Positions 39,472 to 48,653 of a stretch of 64,000 bases of DNA are shown here, piece by piece. A model generated the notes under the pieces. The model worked only from the letters and a program-made list of their open reading frames with translations, did no database searches and was not told where the DNA came from. Source of the DNA: Pseudomonas sp. M47T1 (GTDB lineage Bacteria; Pseudomonadota; Gammaproteobacteria; Pseudomonadales; Pseudomonadaceae). How positions within the stretch are numbered: position 1 is the stretch's first letter; the number at the start of each line of letters is the position of its first letter. The position numbers and the translations under genes are program-made. The stretch is from the NCBI RefSeq assembly GCF_000263855.1, contig NZ_AJWX01000006.1, forward strand, positions 62,001 through 126,000. The letters run 5' to 3'.

Positions 39472-41208
39472 TTACTTCTGGACTACGGCGGTGTTGGCAT
39501 CGGCCTTTGGCGCGATGGTGGCGTAGTCACGCATGGTTTTCGGGTTGTACGGGTCGCCGATCAAGCGTGGGCGTACCACGAACTTGTCGTTGACCAGGCT
39601 CTTGGTCGGGTCCCATTCGTTGAAGCTCAGGCCCGCCAGGTCTGCCCAGGTGTGAATCAGGTCCTGGCTGCTGTACGGCCGGTTGGCGTCGCCCTGGAAG
39701 CTCCAGGCGTGGTCGGCCTTCCATTTCGGCGAGGCCCAGGCCATGAACGGGATGGTGTACATGGCCGATGTGGGGTTGCCTTCGTTGCGGCCCAGGTTGG
39801 TGTGGTCACCCGAGTCGTATACGTCTTCGCCGTGGTCAGACAGGTACAACAGGAAGCCGTTGGGGTCGGTGGCCTGGAATTTCTTGATCAGGCTGGACAC
39901 CACGAAGTCGTTGTACAGCACCGCGTTGTCGTAGTCGTTGTAGGTTTGCAGGCGCTCGCCAGTGATGGACGGCGGAACACCTACATTGTCGTTGAACTTG
40001 TCGAATTCCGGCGGGAAGCGGTACTGGTAGCTGACGTGGGTGCCCAGCAGGTGGATCACGATCAGTTTGCGCGGGGCGCTGTCGGCCAGCACCTTGGCAA
40101 ACGGGTCGATCACGTCACCGTCATACTGCCGCGCGTTCTGGTTGCGGTTGTTGTTCATGTAGAACTGCTCGTCCGCCTGTTCCGAGAACGTGGTGAGCAT
40201 GGTGTTGCGCTTGGTCAGGGTCTGCTGGTTGGTGATCCAGAAGGTCTTGTAGCCAGCCTGCTTCATCATCTTGACGATGGACGGGGTCTTGAGGAATTCG
40301 TCCGGGTGCTGTTCGTCCGCGAAGGTCAGCACCTGCTGCAAGGCTTCGATGGTGTAGGGGCGCGGGGTGACCACATCGTTGAAGATGCTGAGCTGGTCCC
40401 GCATTTTCGACAGTTGCGGGTTGGTGTCGCGGCCATAACCGTAGAGGCTCATATGCCCGCGGTTGGTAGACTCGCCAATCACCAGCACCAGGGTCGATGG
40501 CTGCCCGGCAGCAGTGTCCTTGAGGTTGGTCAAGGGCGGGATCTTGGCATCCAGTGCCAACATGTCCTGCATGCCATCGAGCTGCTTGAGGTAGTTGCTG
40601 TAGCCGATTACCAGCTGCCACGGTACCGCAGGTTCCATGCGGCCCTGGAAGCTCTCCATGCCGTTTTCGAAACCACCCTTCTTTTTCACGGCCTTGACCA
40701 GCGGCCACACCACCAGGCCCAGGATCAGCGCCAGGCTGACCGCTATGGCCTTGGTGGTGCTGATGCGCACCGGGCGCAGGCGGGTCCAGATGAACACGGG
40801 CACAGCGGCGTACAGCATGAAGGTCGGTACCATCCACCACTGGAAGTACTGCCCCAGGTACTCGCTGGCCTCGGCGTTATTGGACTCGAACATGATGAAA
40901 ATCACGCTCTGGGAAAACTCCTGGTGGTACACCAGGAAGTAGAACAGGCTGCCCAGCGAGCACAGGAACAGGACAATGCCGATCACCCCGGCGATCAGCT
41001 TGGTACGCGAGGGAAACAGCAGTACGGGGATCAGCCACAGGGCGCTTAGAAAGAAGGCGTCGCGAAAACCCTGGAAGCCGGTGGTGCCGTTATAGAGGAT
41101 CAGGCCTTGGGTAACGGCGGAAAAGTACCAGAAGAACAGGAACAGCCAGCCCAGCCCAGACCAGTCGGTACGGGTGCGGCGGGGGGTAGCAGAGGTTACG
41201 GTGGTCAT
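39472..41208 (-). CDS. Phosphoethanolamine transferase (CptA/EptA family)
   Basis: 578-residue inner-membrane enzyme that transfers phosphoethanolamine, probably to LPS core or lipid A. Five N-terminal spans (about residues 20-185), then a periplasmic sulfatase-fold domain: LVIGESTNRGHMSLYGYGRD carries the Thr nucleophile, and YLSDHGEDVYDSG supplies metal ligands. Start at 41208 (MTTVTSATPRR); four codons earlier another ATG is in frame. Which acceptor it uses cannot be decided from sequence. Confidence 0.9.
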   Translation of the reverse strand: MTTVTSATPRRTRTDWSGLGWLFLFFWYFSAVTQGLILYNGTTGFQGFRDAFFLSALWLIPVLLFPSRTKLIAGVIGIVLFLCSLGSLFYFLVYHQEFSQSVIFIMFESNNAEASEYLGQYFQWWMVPTFMLYAAVPVFIWTRLRPVRISTTKAIAVSLALILGLVVWPLVKAVKKKGGFENGMESFQGRMEPAVPWQLVIGYSNYLKQLDGMQDMLALDAKIPPLTNLKDTAAGQPSTLVLVIGESTNRGHMSLYGYGRDTNPQLSKMRDQLSIFNDVVTPRPYTIEALQQVLTFADEQHPDEFLKTPSIVKMMKQAGYKTFWITNQQTLTKRNTMLTTFSEQADEQFYMNNNRNQNARQYDGDVIDPFAKVLADSAPRKLIVIHLLGTHVSYQYRFPPEFDKFNDNVGVPPSITGERLQTYNDYDNAVLYNDFVVSSLIKKFQATDPNGFLLYLSDHGEDVYDSGDHTNLGRNEGNPTSAMYTIPFMAWASPKWKADHAWSFQGDANRPYSSQDLIHTWADLAGLSFNEWDPTKSLVNDKFVVRPRLIGDPYNPKTMRDYATIAPKADANTAVVQK

Positions 41209-41434
41209 GGGGGGTTCCAACTCCAGCCTGTCGGGCGCCTGAATCAGTACCCGAAAAGAAACGCGGCTCGCATCCTACTGGGTTAAATGTGAGATTTTTG
41301 TCAAAAAAATTACCAGGGTGGCGATGATCGGTTCCGGCGCTTAGGGTGAGCATTCTAATTTTTGTCATTAAGGTGTGCTTAGGCCCTGTGGTTTGGGTGG
41401 GCAATCCTCTCTCTTTGAATGCATGAGGTGCACC

Positions 41435-41872
41435 ATGGCAAAAGCGATCCTGAAGAAGAAAGTCCAGGTACCGGCGGAACACGCTGCCGGTGAGGTTCGT
41501 TCCTACGCGCGCAAGATCTGGCTGGCCGGCATCGGTGCTTACGCCAAGGCAGGCAAGGAAGGCGTGAGCTACATCAAAGAGCTGATCAAGGCCGGCGAAG
41601 GCGTGGAAAAAACCGGCAAGAAGAAGATCGATGCCGAACTCAAGGCCGCCAACACCGAAATCGCCGAAGTGAAGGGCGAGGTCAAGGCCGAACTCAAATC
41701 GGTCAAGGGCAAGGTCGAGCTGCAGCTCGATCGCATCGAAAGTGCCTTCGACTCGCGGGTTGCCAGTGCCCTGAACCGCATCGGCATTCCTTCCAAGCAT
41801 GACGTTGAGACACTCTCTGCTAAGCTCGATGAGCTGACGGCATTGCTTCAACGTGTCGAGCGTAAACAATAA
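41435..41872 (+). CDS. phaI: PHA granule phasin PhaI
   Basis: 145-residue phasin. Begins MAKAILKKKVQVPAEHAAG, then a hydrophobic patch RSYARKIWLAGIGAYAKAG for granule binding and long amphipathic/coiled-coil helices ending RRNG-free LDELTALLQRVERKQ. The same KIWLAGIGAYAK-like motif is in PhaF (QIWLAGLGAYSK), so the two are paralogous at their N-termini. GAGGTG upstream of the ATG; 10 bases separate it from phaF. The 226-bp region between it and the divergent transferase gene must hold its promoter, where PhaD acts in P. putida. Confidence 0.96.
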   Translation: MAKAILKKKVQVPAEHAAGEVRSYARKIWLAGIGAYAKAGKEGVSYIKELIKAGEGVEKTGKKKIDAELKAANTEIAEVKGEVKAELKSVKGKVELQLDRIESAFDSRVASALNRIGIPSKHDVETLSAKLDELTALLQRVERKQ

Positions 41873-41882
41873 GGAGAGCGGG

Positions 41883-42659
41883 ATGGCTGGCAAGAAGAAG
41901 GTTGAGAAAGAAGGCAGCTCCTGGGTCGGCGAAGTGGAGAAATACTCCCGTCAGATCTGGCTGGCTGGTTTAGGCGCTTACTCCAAGATCAGCAATGACG
42001 GCAGTAAGCTTTTCGAGAACCTGGTCAAGGACGGCGAAAAAGCCGAGAAGCAGGCCAAGGATGAAGTGGACAAGGGCGTTGATTCGGTCAAGTCCACTGC
42101 CAAGACCGCGAAATCACGGGTGGGCGATGTGAAAGACCGCGCGCTGGGCAAGTGGAGCGAACTGGAAGAAGCGTTCGACAAGCGTCTGAACAGCGCTATT
42201 TCGCGCCTGGGCGTGCCTAGCCGCCTTGAGGTCAAGCAGTTGCACAGCAAGGTCGATACCCTGACCAAGCAGATCGAGAAGCTCACCGGTCAATCGGTGA
42301 CGCCGATCTCCAGCCGTTCGACCGCGGCCAAGCCTGCCGCCAAACCGCTGGCCAAGGCCGTGGCCAAGCCGGCCGCCAAGGCAGCTTCGGCCGCCAAGAC
42401 CGCCACCAAGGCTGCGGCCAAGCCGGTAGCCGCTAAAACGGCAGCCGCAGCCAAGACCGCCACCAAGGCAACTGCCAAGCCGGTTGCCGCGGCCAAGGCT
42501 GCGGTGAAGCCGGCGGCCAAGAAGCCAGCAGTGAAGAAACCGGCAGCCGCCAAACCGGCCGCCAGCGCAGCCCCGGCGTCCACCGCCAACAGCGCGGCTG
42601 CCCCGGCAGCGCCGGCGCCGAGCAGCGCAGCAGCGCCAGCGAGCGCACCGCAGTCCTGA
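41883..42659 (+). CDS. phaF: PHA granule-associated phasin PhaF, histone H1-like tail
   Basis: 258 residues. N-terminal phasin domain (about 1-140) with SWVGEVEKYSRQIWLAGLGAY and a short leucine-zipper-like stretch (LEVKQLHSKVDTLTKQIEKL); C-terminal Ala/Lys/Pro-rich domain (about 145-240) made of AAKPxAKAxAK repeats, which binds DNA and helps partition granules. The last residues become Ala/Pro/Ser-rich without lysine. AAGGAGAG precedes the ATG; a strong terminator follows. Confidence 0.96.
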   Translation: MAGKKKVEKEGSSWVGEVEKYSRQIWLAGLGAYSKISNDGSKLFENLVKDGEKAEKQAKDEVDKGVDSVKSTAKTAKSRVGDVKDRALGKWSELEEAFDKRLNSAISRLGVPSRLEVKQLHSKVDTLTKQIEKLTGQSVTPISSRSTAAKPAAKPLAKAVAKPAAKAASAAKTATKAAAKPVAAKTAAAAKTATKATAKPVAAAKAAVKPAAKKPAVKKPAAAKPAASAAPASTANSAAAPAAPAPSSAAAPASAPQS

Positions 42660-42679
42660 TTCCTTCAAGGACTGCCCAA

Positions 42680-42709
42680 CGCCCGGCCCCAAAAGGCCGG
42701 GCGTTTTTG
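42680..42709 (+). terminator. Rho-independent terminator of phaIF
   Basis: GCCCGGCC - CCAAAA - GGCCGGGC (42681-42702) followed by GTTTTTGTTT. Perfect 8-bp GC stem plus T-run, 20 bases after phaF. Confidence 0.95.
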
Positions 42710-42740
42710 TTTGCGGCCATTGAACAAAAAACGGCTCTTT

Positions 42741-42829
42741 GCGGCAGCGGGCTCTGCCCGCGAAGGCCGCACCGCGAAACCCATGATGAACTGCGGTGTT
42801 CTTTTCGCGGGCAAAGCCCGCTCCCGCGC
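42741..42829. repeat. REP element pair (P. putida type), inverted
   Basis: Left unit gcagcgggctctgcccgcga and right unit gcgggcaaagcccgctcccg. Between convergent phaF and phaD. Confidence 0.85.
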
Positions 42830-42854
42830 AGGGACATTTTTGGCAAAAGGGTGT

Positions 42855-43469
42855 TCAGCCCTCCAGGTAGCGCAGGGCGATCTGCTCGGCAGCATGGCGC
42901 GGATCTTCATGCAGGTGCGGCGCCACCAGCATCATGATCTGGTACACCACCACGCCCACTTCGCCCTCGCGGCCCAGGATGCGCTGGTAGTCCAGGGAAA
43001 ACACCAAGGTCAGGGTGATCTGTTCCACCAGTTGCCCCAGCGCCTGGGTGTCACTGGTGATCTGGCCCTGGGCCTTGAGGCTGGCCAGCAGCGCGGCCAG
43101 GGTGCGCTTGATAGCGTTAAGCAGGCTGCGCACCCCGCGAGCCAGCTTGGGCAGGCGCCCGGCCAGGTTGGACAGGTCCTGGAACAGGAAGCGGTACTGG
43201 GCCATTCGCTCCACGATCAAATGCAGGAACAGCCAGTAGTCCTCGGCCGACAACTGCACGTGCTCGGGGGGGTCCAACAGGGGCGTGAGCTCGTCTTCGA
43301 AGCGTTCGAACAGCCCCAGAATCAGCGGCTCCTTGCCGTGGAAGTGGTAATAGAGATTGCCTGGGCTGATGCCCATTTCGTTGGCGATTTCCATGGTCGA
43401 GACGTTGGGTTCGCCCTGCTGGTTGAACAGCTGCAGGGCGCATTCCAGGATACGGTCGCGGGTTTTCAT
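42855..43469 (-). CDS. phaD: TetR-family regulator PhaD
   Basis: 204 residues. N-terminal helix-turn-helix: RDRILECALQLFNQQGEPNVSTMEIANEMGISPGNLYYHF; the rest is an all-helical ligand domain. In P. putida PhaD activates the phaC1 and phaI promoters, probably sensing a beta-oxidation-derived CoA ester. Last gene of the phaC1-phaZ-phaC2-phaD run. Confidence 0.95.
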   Translation of the reverse strand: MKTRDRILECALQLFNQQGEPNVSTMEIANEMGISPGNLYYHFHGKEPLILGLFERFEDELTPLLDPPEHVQLSAEDYWLFLHLIVERMAQYRFLFQDLSNLAGRLPKLARGVRSLLNAIKRTLAALLASLKAQGQITSDTQALGQLVEQITLTLVFSLDYQRILGREGEVGVVVYQIMMLVAPHLHEDPRHAAEQIALRYLEG

Positions 43470-43501
43470 CCGTTTTTCTTGTCAGTCCTTGAACAGAGGG
43501 G

Positions 43502-45184
43502 TCAGCGCACTAGCACATAGGTGCCGGGGGCTGCATCCAGGGTCGGATAATGGGCATTGCCCAGGGTGGTCTGTGTCTCGCGCTGGGTGCCGGAACGTGC
43601 CTGAATCCAGCCCAGCCACTCTGGCCACCAACTGCCCTCCACGTTCTTGGCGTCGTAGTACCAGGCACGCGGGTCGCTGCTCAAGCGCACGTTTTCCACG
43701 TAATTGGCCTTGGGGTTGCCCGGAGGGTTGAGGATGCTTTGCACATGGCCGCTGTTGGACAGGATGAAGCGGCGCTCGCCACCCAGCAGCAGGGTGGAGC
43801 GGTACACCGCATCCCACGGGGTGATGTGATCGTTGATGCCGGCCACGCTGAAGCTGTCGACCGTGACCTTGGACAGGTCGATGGCAGTACCGCATACCTC
43901 CAGCCCGCCCGGGTGGGCCAGCGGGTTGTGCTTGAAGAAGTCCAGCAGGTCGCCATGCAGGGCGGCCGGCAGGCGCGTGTTGTCGTTGTTCCAGTAAAGG
44001 ATGTCAAAGGGCGGGGGTGCCTTGCCCAACAGGTAGTTATTGACGAAGTAGTTCCAGATCAGGTCGTTGGGGCGCATCCAGGCAAATACCCGGGCCATGT
44101 CGCGGCCATCCAGCACGCCGTGCTGGTAAGAACGACGCTTGGCAGCCTCCAGGGTCTGCTCGTCCACGAACAACGTGGCCGGGCTGTCGATCTGGCTGTC
44201 CAGCAGGCTCACCAGGTAGGTGGCGCTGGACACCCGGCGCATCTGCCGCTTGGCCTGCAACACGCCTTGCAGGGCGGCCATGGTCAGGCCGCCGGCACAG
44301 GCACCCATCAGGTTCACATCACGCGCACCGGTGATGGACCGGCACACGTTCAGCGCCTCTTCCAGCGCTTCCACATAGGTGGACAGGCCCCACTCGCGAT
44401 GCCGCGCATCCGGGTTGCGCCAGCTGACGGTGAACACCTGCAGGCCGTTTTTCAAGGCGTACTGGACAAAGCTGTTGGTGGGACTGAGGTCGAAGATGTA
44501 GTACTTGTTGATTTGCGGTGGCACGATCAGCAGCGGCTTGGCGTACTGCTTCTCGCTCATGGGCCGGTACTGGATCAGCTCCAGCAGTTCGTTGCGAAAC
44601 ACCACTGCACCGGGCGTGGCGGCCACGGTCTTGCCCACTTCGAACGCCTCGCGGGTAACCTGGCGAGGCAGGCCGTCGTTGTGGCGCAGGTCATCCAGCA
44701 AGTGGCCGATGCCCTTGACCAGGCTGAGGCCGCCGGAGTTGAACAGCTCCTTGATGGCCAACGGGTTGAGCAGTGAGTTGGTGGGGGACAGGGCGTCGTT
44801 GAGCAGGGCAAAGACGAAGTGCGCGCGGGCACGTTCATCGTCGGGCAGGCCGCTGTCATCGATCCAGGTCTTCACTTCTTTCTGCCAGCTCAGGTAGGCC
44901 TGCAAGCCGCGCCGGTAGAAGGGGTTGAGGCTCCAGGCGGGGTCGCTGAAGCGGCTGTCCCGGGGGTTGGGCTGGTACAGGGTGTCGCCCATCAGCACCC
45001 GGCCCAGTTGGCCGCCCAGGGCGATAGCATGTTTGGCGGTATGCAAGGGGTGCAACAGGCTGTGGCGCCCCACGGTGCGCAGGGTGGACACCAGGTCGCG
45101 CCCTCGCAGCCCGGAAATCGCGCTCTGGGCGTTCATGAAGGTGGCGGCAACAGATGTCTGCGCCTTGGCTGGTTTGTCTTTCAT
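43502..45184 (-). CDS. phaC2: Class II medium-chain-length PHA synthase 2
   Basis: 560 residues, exactly the length of known PhaC2. Lipase-like box with catalytic Cys in NLMGACAGGLTM; Asp and His of the triad lie in SVAGINDHITPWDAVY and SNSGHVQSILNPPGNPKA. Polymerises (R)-3-hydroxyacyl-CoA. Start at 45184 (MKDKPAKAQTS) has AAGGAG about 10 bases upstream; the frame is open further up. Paralogue of phaC1 at 46240. Confidence 0.97.
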   Translation of the reverse strand: MKDKPAKAQTSVAATFMNAQSAISGLRGRDLVSTLRTVGRHSLLHPLHTAKHAIALGGQLGRVLMGDTLYQPNPRDSRFSDPAWSLNPFYRRGLQAYLSWQKEVKTWIDDSGLPDDERARAHFVFALLNDALSPTNSLLNPLAIKELFNSGGLSLVKGIGHLLDDLRHNDGLPRQVTREAFEVGKTVAATPGAVVFRNELLELIQYRPMSEKQYAKPLLIVPPQINKYYIFDLSPTNSFVQYALKNGLQVFTVSWRNPDARHREWGLSTYVEALEEALNVCRSITGARDVNLMGACAGGLTMAALQGVLQAKRQMRRVSSATYLVSLLDSQIDSPATLFVDEQTLEAAKRRSYQHGVLDGRDMARVFAWMRPNDLIWNYFVNNYLLGKAPPPFDILYWNNDNTRLPAALHGDLLDFFKHNPLAHPGGLEVCGTAIDLSKVTVDSFSVAGINDHITPWDAVYRSTLLLGGERRFILSNSGHVQSILNPPGNPKANYVENVRLSSDPRAWYYDAKNVEGSWWPEWLGWIQARSGTQRETQTTLGNAHYPTLDAAPGTYVLVR

Positions 45185-45304
45185 GCGGCAACACTCCTTC
45201 GTCGAGCCATCAACCAACACTGCGGTGCAAACCTGGCGTATGCCAGGTTCGCGCACGTCGCGATTGGTGGCAGTCCGGCCCCCGCACGCGACACCTGCGG
45301 CCCG

Positions 45305-46162
45305 TCAGGGGCCGCCGAACGGCGCCGGTTGCGGGTGCATCACCGCACGTTGGCGCTCTTCCTGGAGAAACTTCATGATGATGGGGGCGACGGCCTCGGC
45401 CCGGGTGATCAGGAACAAGTGGCCGTCGTCGATTATGTGTAGTTGGGCATTGGGAATGCGCCAGGCCAGCAGGCGCATGTTGATCAGCGGAATCAGCGGG
45501 TCGTCGTCACCGGCCAGCACCAGCGTGGGCTGGTGAATCTTGTGCAGCCAGTGAATGCTGGTCCAGCCAAGCCCGGCGAACAGCTGCCAGTAGTAACCCA
45601 ACTTGCCCGAAGAGCGCACCTTGCTGGCGTGGTTCATGGCCAGGTCCGGGTCGCGGCGGAACGCGCCGCCATAGATTTCCGGGGCAATGCGCACCACGTG
45701 CGAGGGCTGGATGTAGCGCCTGGGGCTGGCCATCATCAACAGTACTTTGGGCTTGCCCGGCACCATGACCGCGCCTGCCGCCGTAGCGGCCAGTACCAGC
45801 TTCTTGCAGCGTTCGGGGTAGTCGTAGGCAAACTGCTGGGCCAGCGCGCCTCCCCAGGACACGCCAATGGCGTTGACCTGGCCGTAGTCCAGATAGTCGA
45901 GCATGCGCGCGGTCAGGCGCGCCAGGCCCGGAAACCGGTACGGGTAGCTGGGTGTAGAGGAGCCGCCCACCCCGGGCACGTCAAAGGCAATGACTTCCAG
46001 GTCCGGGTCCAGCGCCTCAACGAAAGGAAATACCAGCTCCAGGTTGGCGCCAATGCCATTGAAGACCAGCAGCGGCGTCAAGTGTGGCTTGCCTGGCCTG
46101 ACCGCCGTGCGAATAGCCTGGCCATCCAGGTCGACGGTCCGGAAGATGTACTGTTGCTGCAT
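45305..46162 (-). CDS. phaZ: Intracellular PHA depolymerase
   Basis: 285-residue alpha/beta hydrolase that mobilises stored PHA. Begins MQQQYIFRTVDLDGQAIRTAV; lipase box GVSWGGALAQQFAYDYP (Ser about residue 102), Asp in VLAGDDDPLIP and His in IDDGHLFLITR. Lies between phaC1 and phaC2 as in all mcl-PHA clusters, allowing simultaneous synthesis and turnover. Confidence 0.97.
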   Translation of the reverse strand: MQQQYIFRTVDLDGQAIRTAVRPGKPHLTPLLVFNGIGANLELVFPFVEALDPDLEVIAFDVPGVGGSSTPSYPYRFPGLARLTARMLDYLDYGQVNAIGVSWGGALAQQFAYDYPERCKKLVLAATAAGAVMVPGKPKVLLMMASPRRYIQPSHVVRIAPEIYGGAFRRDPDLAMNHASKVRSSGKLGYYWQLFAGLGWTSIHWLHKIHQPTLVLAGDDDPLIPLINMRLLAWRIPNAQLHIIDDGHLFLITRAEAVAPIIMKFLQEERQRAVMHPQPAPFGGP

Positions 46163-46185
46163 GCATCAAGCCCTATAAGGTTGTG

Positions 46186-46209
46186 CCACCGCAGTGCGGC
46201 CTGCGGTGG
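46186..46209 (-). terminator. Hairpin between phaC1 and phaZ
   Basis: CCACCGCAG - TGCGGC - CTGCGGTGG, a perfect 9-bp stem in the 77-base phaC1-phaZ gap. No U-run on the transcribed (minus) strand, so attenuation or mRNA processing is likelier than full termination; a terminator-like structure here is described for other mcl-PHA clusters. Confidence 0.65.
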
Positions 46210-46239
46210 GTCTCTCGGACGGGCCCTGCGCCGTTGAAC

Positions 46240-47919
46240 CTAGCGCTCGTGCACGTAAGTCCCGGGTGAAGCCTCCCCGGCCGGGTATGCCTTGTTGCCC
46301 AGCTTGAGTGGCGCCTTTGTCAGTTCCCCTGAACGCTCGGTCAGCCACGCTGCCCAGTACAACCACCAGGAATCTGTGTGCTTGGTTGAATCATCCTGCC
46401 ATTGGGCAGGGGTGGACGTCAGTTGGCTGTTGGTCATGAACCGCGCCTTGGGGTTGCCCGGCGGGTTGAGAATGCTCTGGATATGACCACTGCTCGACAG
46501 CACAAACTCCACCTTGCCACCAAACAACTGTGCAGACTTGTAGCACGAAGTCCACGGCGTGATGTGGTCGTTGGTGCCGGCCAGGCAGAAGATATCGCTG
46601 TCCACCTGCTTGAGGTCGATGGCCGTGCCGCAGACTTCCAGGGCGTTGGCCCGGATCAGCGGGTTGTTCTTGAACATTTCGATCAGGTCGCCATGGAAGG
46701 CGGCAGGCAGGCGCGTGGTGTCGTTGTTCCAGAACAGGATGTCGAACACCGGCGGCTCGTTGCCCATCAGGTAGTTGTTGACCCAGTAATTCCAGATCAG
46801 GTCGTTGGGGCGCATCCAGGCGAAGATCTTCGCCATGTCCTTGCCTTCCAGCACGCCGGATTGGTAGGAGTGGCGCTTGGCCGCTTCCAGGGTCTGCTCG
46901 TCGACAAACAGTGCCACCTGGGTGTCCAGGGTGGTGTCCAGTACGCTCACCAGCAGGGTCAGGGCGTTGACCTTGCGTTCGCCCAGCGCCGCGTAGTGGC
47001 CCAGCAGCGCGGTGCAGGTGATGCCGCCCGAGCAGGCGCCGAGCATGTTGACGTCCTTGCTGCCGGTGACGGCGATGACCACGTCGACGGCTTCCTTGAG
47101 CGCGTCGATGTAGGTTGACAGGCCCCACTCGCGCTGGGCCTTGGTGGGGTTGCGCCAGCTGATGATGAAGGTCTGCACGTTACTGCGCAGGCAGAAGCGC
47201 GCCAGGCTCTTCTCCGGGCTGAGGTCGAACACGTAGAACTTGTTGATCTGTGGCGGCACTACCAGCAGGGGTTTTTCCAGCGTCTGCTCGGTGATGGGGC
47301 GGTACTGGATCAGCTCCAGCACGTCGTTGCGGTAGATGACCGCGCCCTCGGTGGTGCCCAGGTTCTTGCCCACTTCGAAGGCGTCCATGTTCACCTGGCT
47401 GGGCATGCCGCCGTTGTTCACCAAGTCCTTGGCCAGGTGCGACAGGCCGTCGAGCAGGCTTTTGCCGCCCGTTTCGAAGAAGCGTTTGACCGCCGCCGGG
47501 TTGGCCATGCTGTTGGTGGGGGCCATGGCTTCGGTCATCAGGTTGATGACGAAATGGGCGCGGGCAGTGTCCTGGTCGGTCAGGTTGCTATCGTCGGCCC
47601 AGTGGTGGAGTTCCTTGCGCCACGCAAGGTAGGTCTGCAAATAGCGGCGGTACAGCGGGTTCTGGCTCCAGGCCGGGTCGGCGAAACGGCGGTCATCGCT
47701 TTCCGGGGTAAGGCTGGATTTGCCGAACAGCACATTCTTCAGCTCAAGGCCGAACTGGGCCACGTGCTTGGCACTGTGCAGGGGTTGCCTGAGCGCCTGG
47801 CGCAGGATCATGCGGGCTGAGCTGAGCAGATCCTTTCCGCGCAAGCCGATGACAGGGTTCAGCCCCAGGGTGTTTTCCGAGGCCTGGTACTTCAGTTCAT
47901 CGTTGTTCTTGTTACTCAT
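46240..47919 (-). CDS. phaC1: Class II medium-chain-length PHA synthase 1
   Basis: 559 residues, the canonical PhaC1 length. Starts MSNKNNDELKYQASENTLGL. Catalytic Cys in NMLGACSGGITC, Asp in LAGTNDHITPWTS, His in SSSGHIQSILNPPGNPKA. First gene of the minus-strand pha operon; the 247-bp region upstream to the DUF971 gene contains no gene and must carry its promoter. Confidence 0.98.
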   Translation of the reverse strand: MSNKNNDELKYQASENTLGLNPVIGLRGKDLLSSARMILRQALRQPLHSAKHVAQFGLELKNVLFGKSSLTPESDDRRFADPAWSQNPLYRRYLQTYLAWRKELHHWADDSNLTDQDTARAHFVINLMTEAMAPTNSMANPAAVKRFFETGGKSLLDGLSHLAKDLVNNGGMPSQVNMDAFEVGKNLGTTEGAVIYRNDVLELIQYRPITEQTLEKPLLVVPPQINKFYVFDLSPEKSLARFCLRSNVQTFIISWRNPTKAQREWGLSTYIDALKEAVDVVIAVTGSKDVNMLGACSGGITCTALLGHYAALGERKVNALTLLVSVLDTTLDTQVALFVDEQTLEAAKRHSYQSGVLEGKDMAKIFAWMRPNDLIWNYWVNNYLMGNEPPVFDILFWNNDTTRLPAAFHGDLIEMFKNNPLIRANALEVCGTAIDLKQVDSDIFCLAGTNDHITPWTSCYKSAQLFGGKVEFVLSSSGHIQSILNPPGNPKARFMTNSQLTSTPAQWQDDSTKHTDSWWLYWAAWLTERSGELTKAPLKLGNKAYPAGEASPGTYVHER

Positions 47920-48166
47920 CTACGACGCTCCGTTGTCCTGAGACGAGTACTGCCCTTGACTGCGCCGACAGCGCAGCCGCGAGCCAGTACTACTGCCCGG
48001 GTGACCAGTGATAGCGAACAGTTGATTGCAAACGATGCAGGGAACTTGCCACTTCCATTGGTTACCCGGTTTTGTACGAAATCGCAAGCGGCCGATTCAG
48101 GAACGCTGCCAGGGCATTCAAGCAAATAGAATTAGAAAATGCTCTCTAGAAAATCCGAGGCCCGCG

Positions 48167-48544
48167 CTAGAGCATCAGTTTGACCACCGACAATGCGGGG
48201 TCGCGGGTTTTTCCGGCTTTTTGCAGTTCGTCGAGATAGTCCGCCCAGAGTTGCTCCTGGCGAATCGACAACTGGTAGAGGTAGTCCCAAGTGAACAGGC
48301 CGCTGTCATGGCCGTCGTCGAAGGTCAATTTTAGTGCGTATTGGCCGGCAGGCTCAATTTTGGACAGGCTTACACCCAGTTTGCCGAATTGCAGAATTGG
48401 CTTGCCGTGGCCCTGTACTTCGGCTGAAGGGGAGTGCACACGCAGGAATTCGGCGGGGAGGTTGTAGACCTCGTCTGGCCCGTAGGTAAGGGTCAGGGTT
48501 TTCGAGGCTTTGTGCAGGTTGATGGCGGTGGGGAGTTTGGTCAT
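48167..48544 (-). CDS. DUF971 (gamma-butyrobetaine hydroxylase-like) protein
   Basis: 125 residues with the GBBH-like N-terminal domain: LPTAINLHKASKTLTLTYGP, then YNLPAEFLRVHSPSAEVQGHG, and the motif LTFDDGHDSGLFTWDYLYQL. These stand-alone domains are found next to hslU in many proteobacteria; function unproven, with an iron-sulfur or metal-related role sometimes suggested. No cysteines are seen in this copy. Confidence 0.92.
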   Translation of the reverse strand: MTKLPTAINLHKASKTLTLTYGPDEVYNLPAEFLRVHSPSAEVQGHGKPILQFGKLGVSLSKIEPAGQYALKLTFDDGHDSGLFTWDYLYQLSIRQEQLWADYLDELQKAGKTRDPALSVVKLML

Positions 48545-48603
48545 GGGGGGGTAGGCCTGTCAGCTTGGCGCCGGCTATGCGCGGGCGGTCTCCCTGTTGC
48601 TGA

Positions 48604-48632
48604 TGTGGGAGCGGGCTCTGCCCGCTCCCGCA
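48604..48632. repeat. Single REP unit (P. putida type)
   Basis: tgtgggagcgggctctgccc followed by gctcccgca; folds as a hairpin on its own with stem GGGAGCGGGC. Between hslU and the DUF971 gene, 22 bases after hslU. Confidence 0.85.
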
Positions 48633-48653
48633 AAAGCGGCTGGGAACGATGCC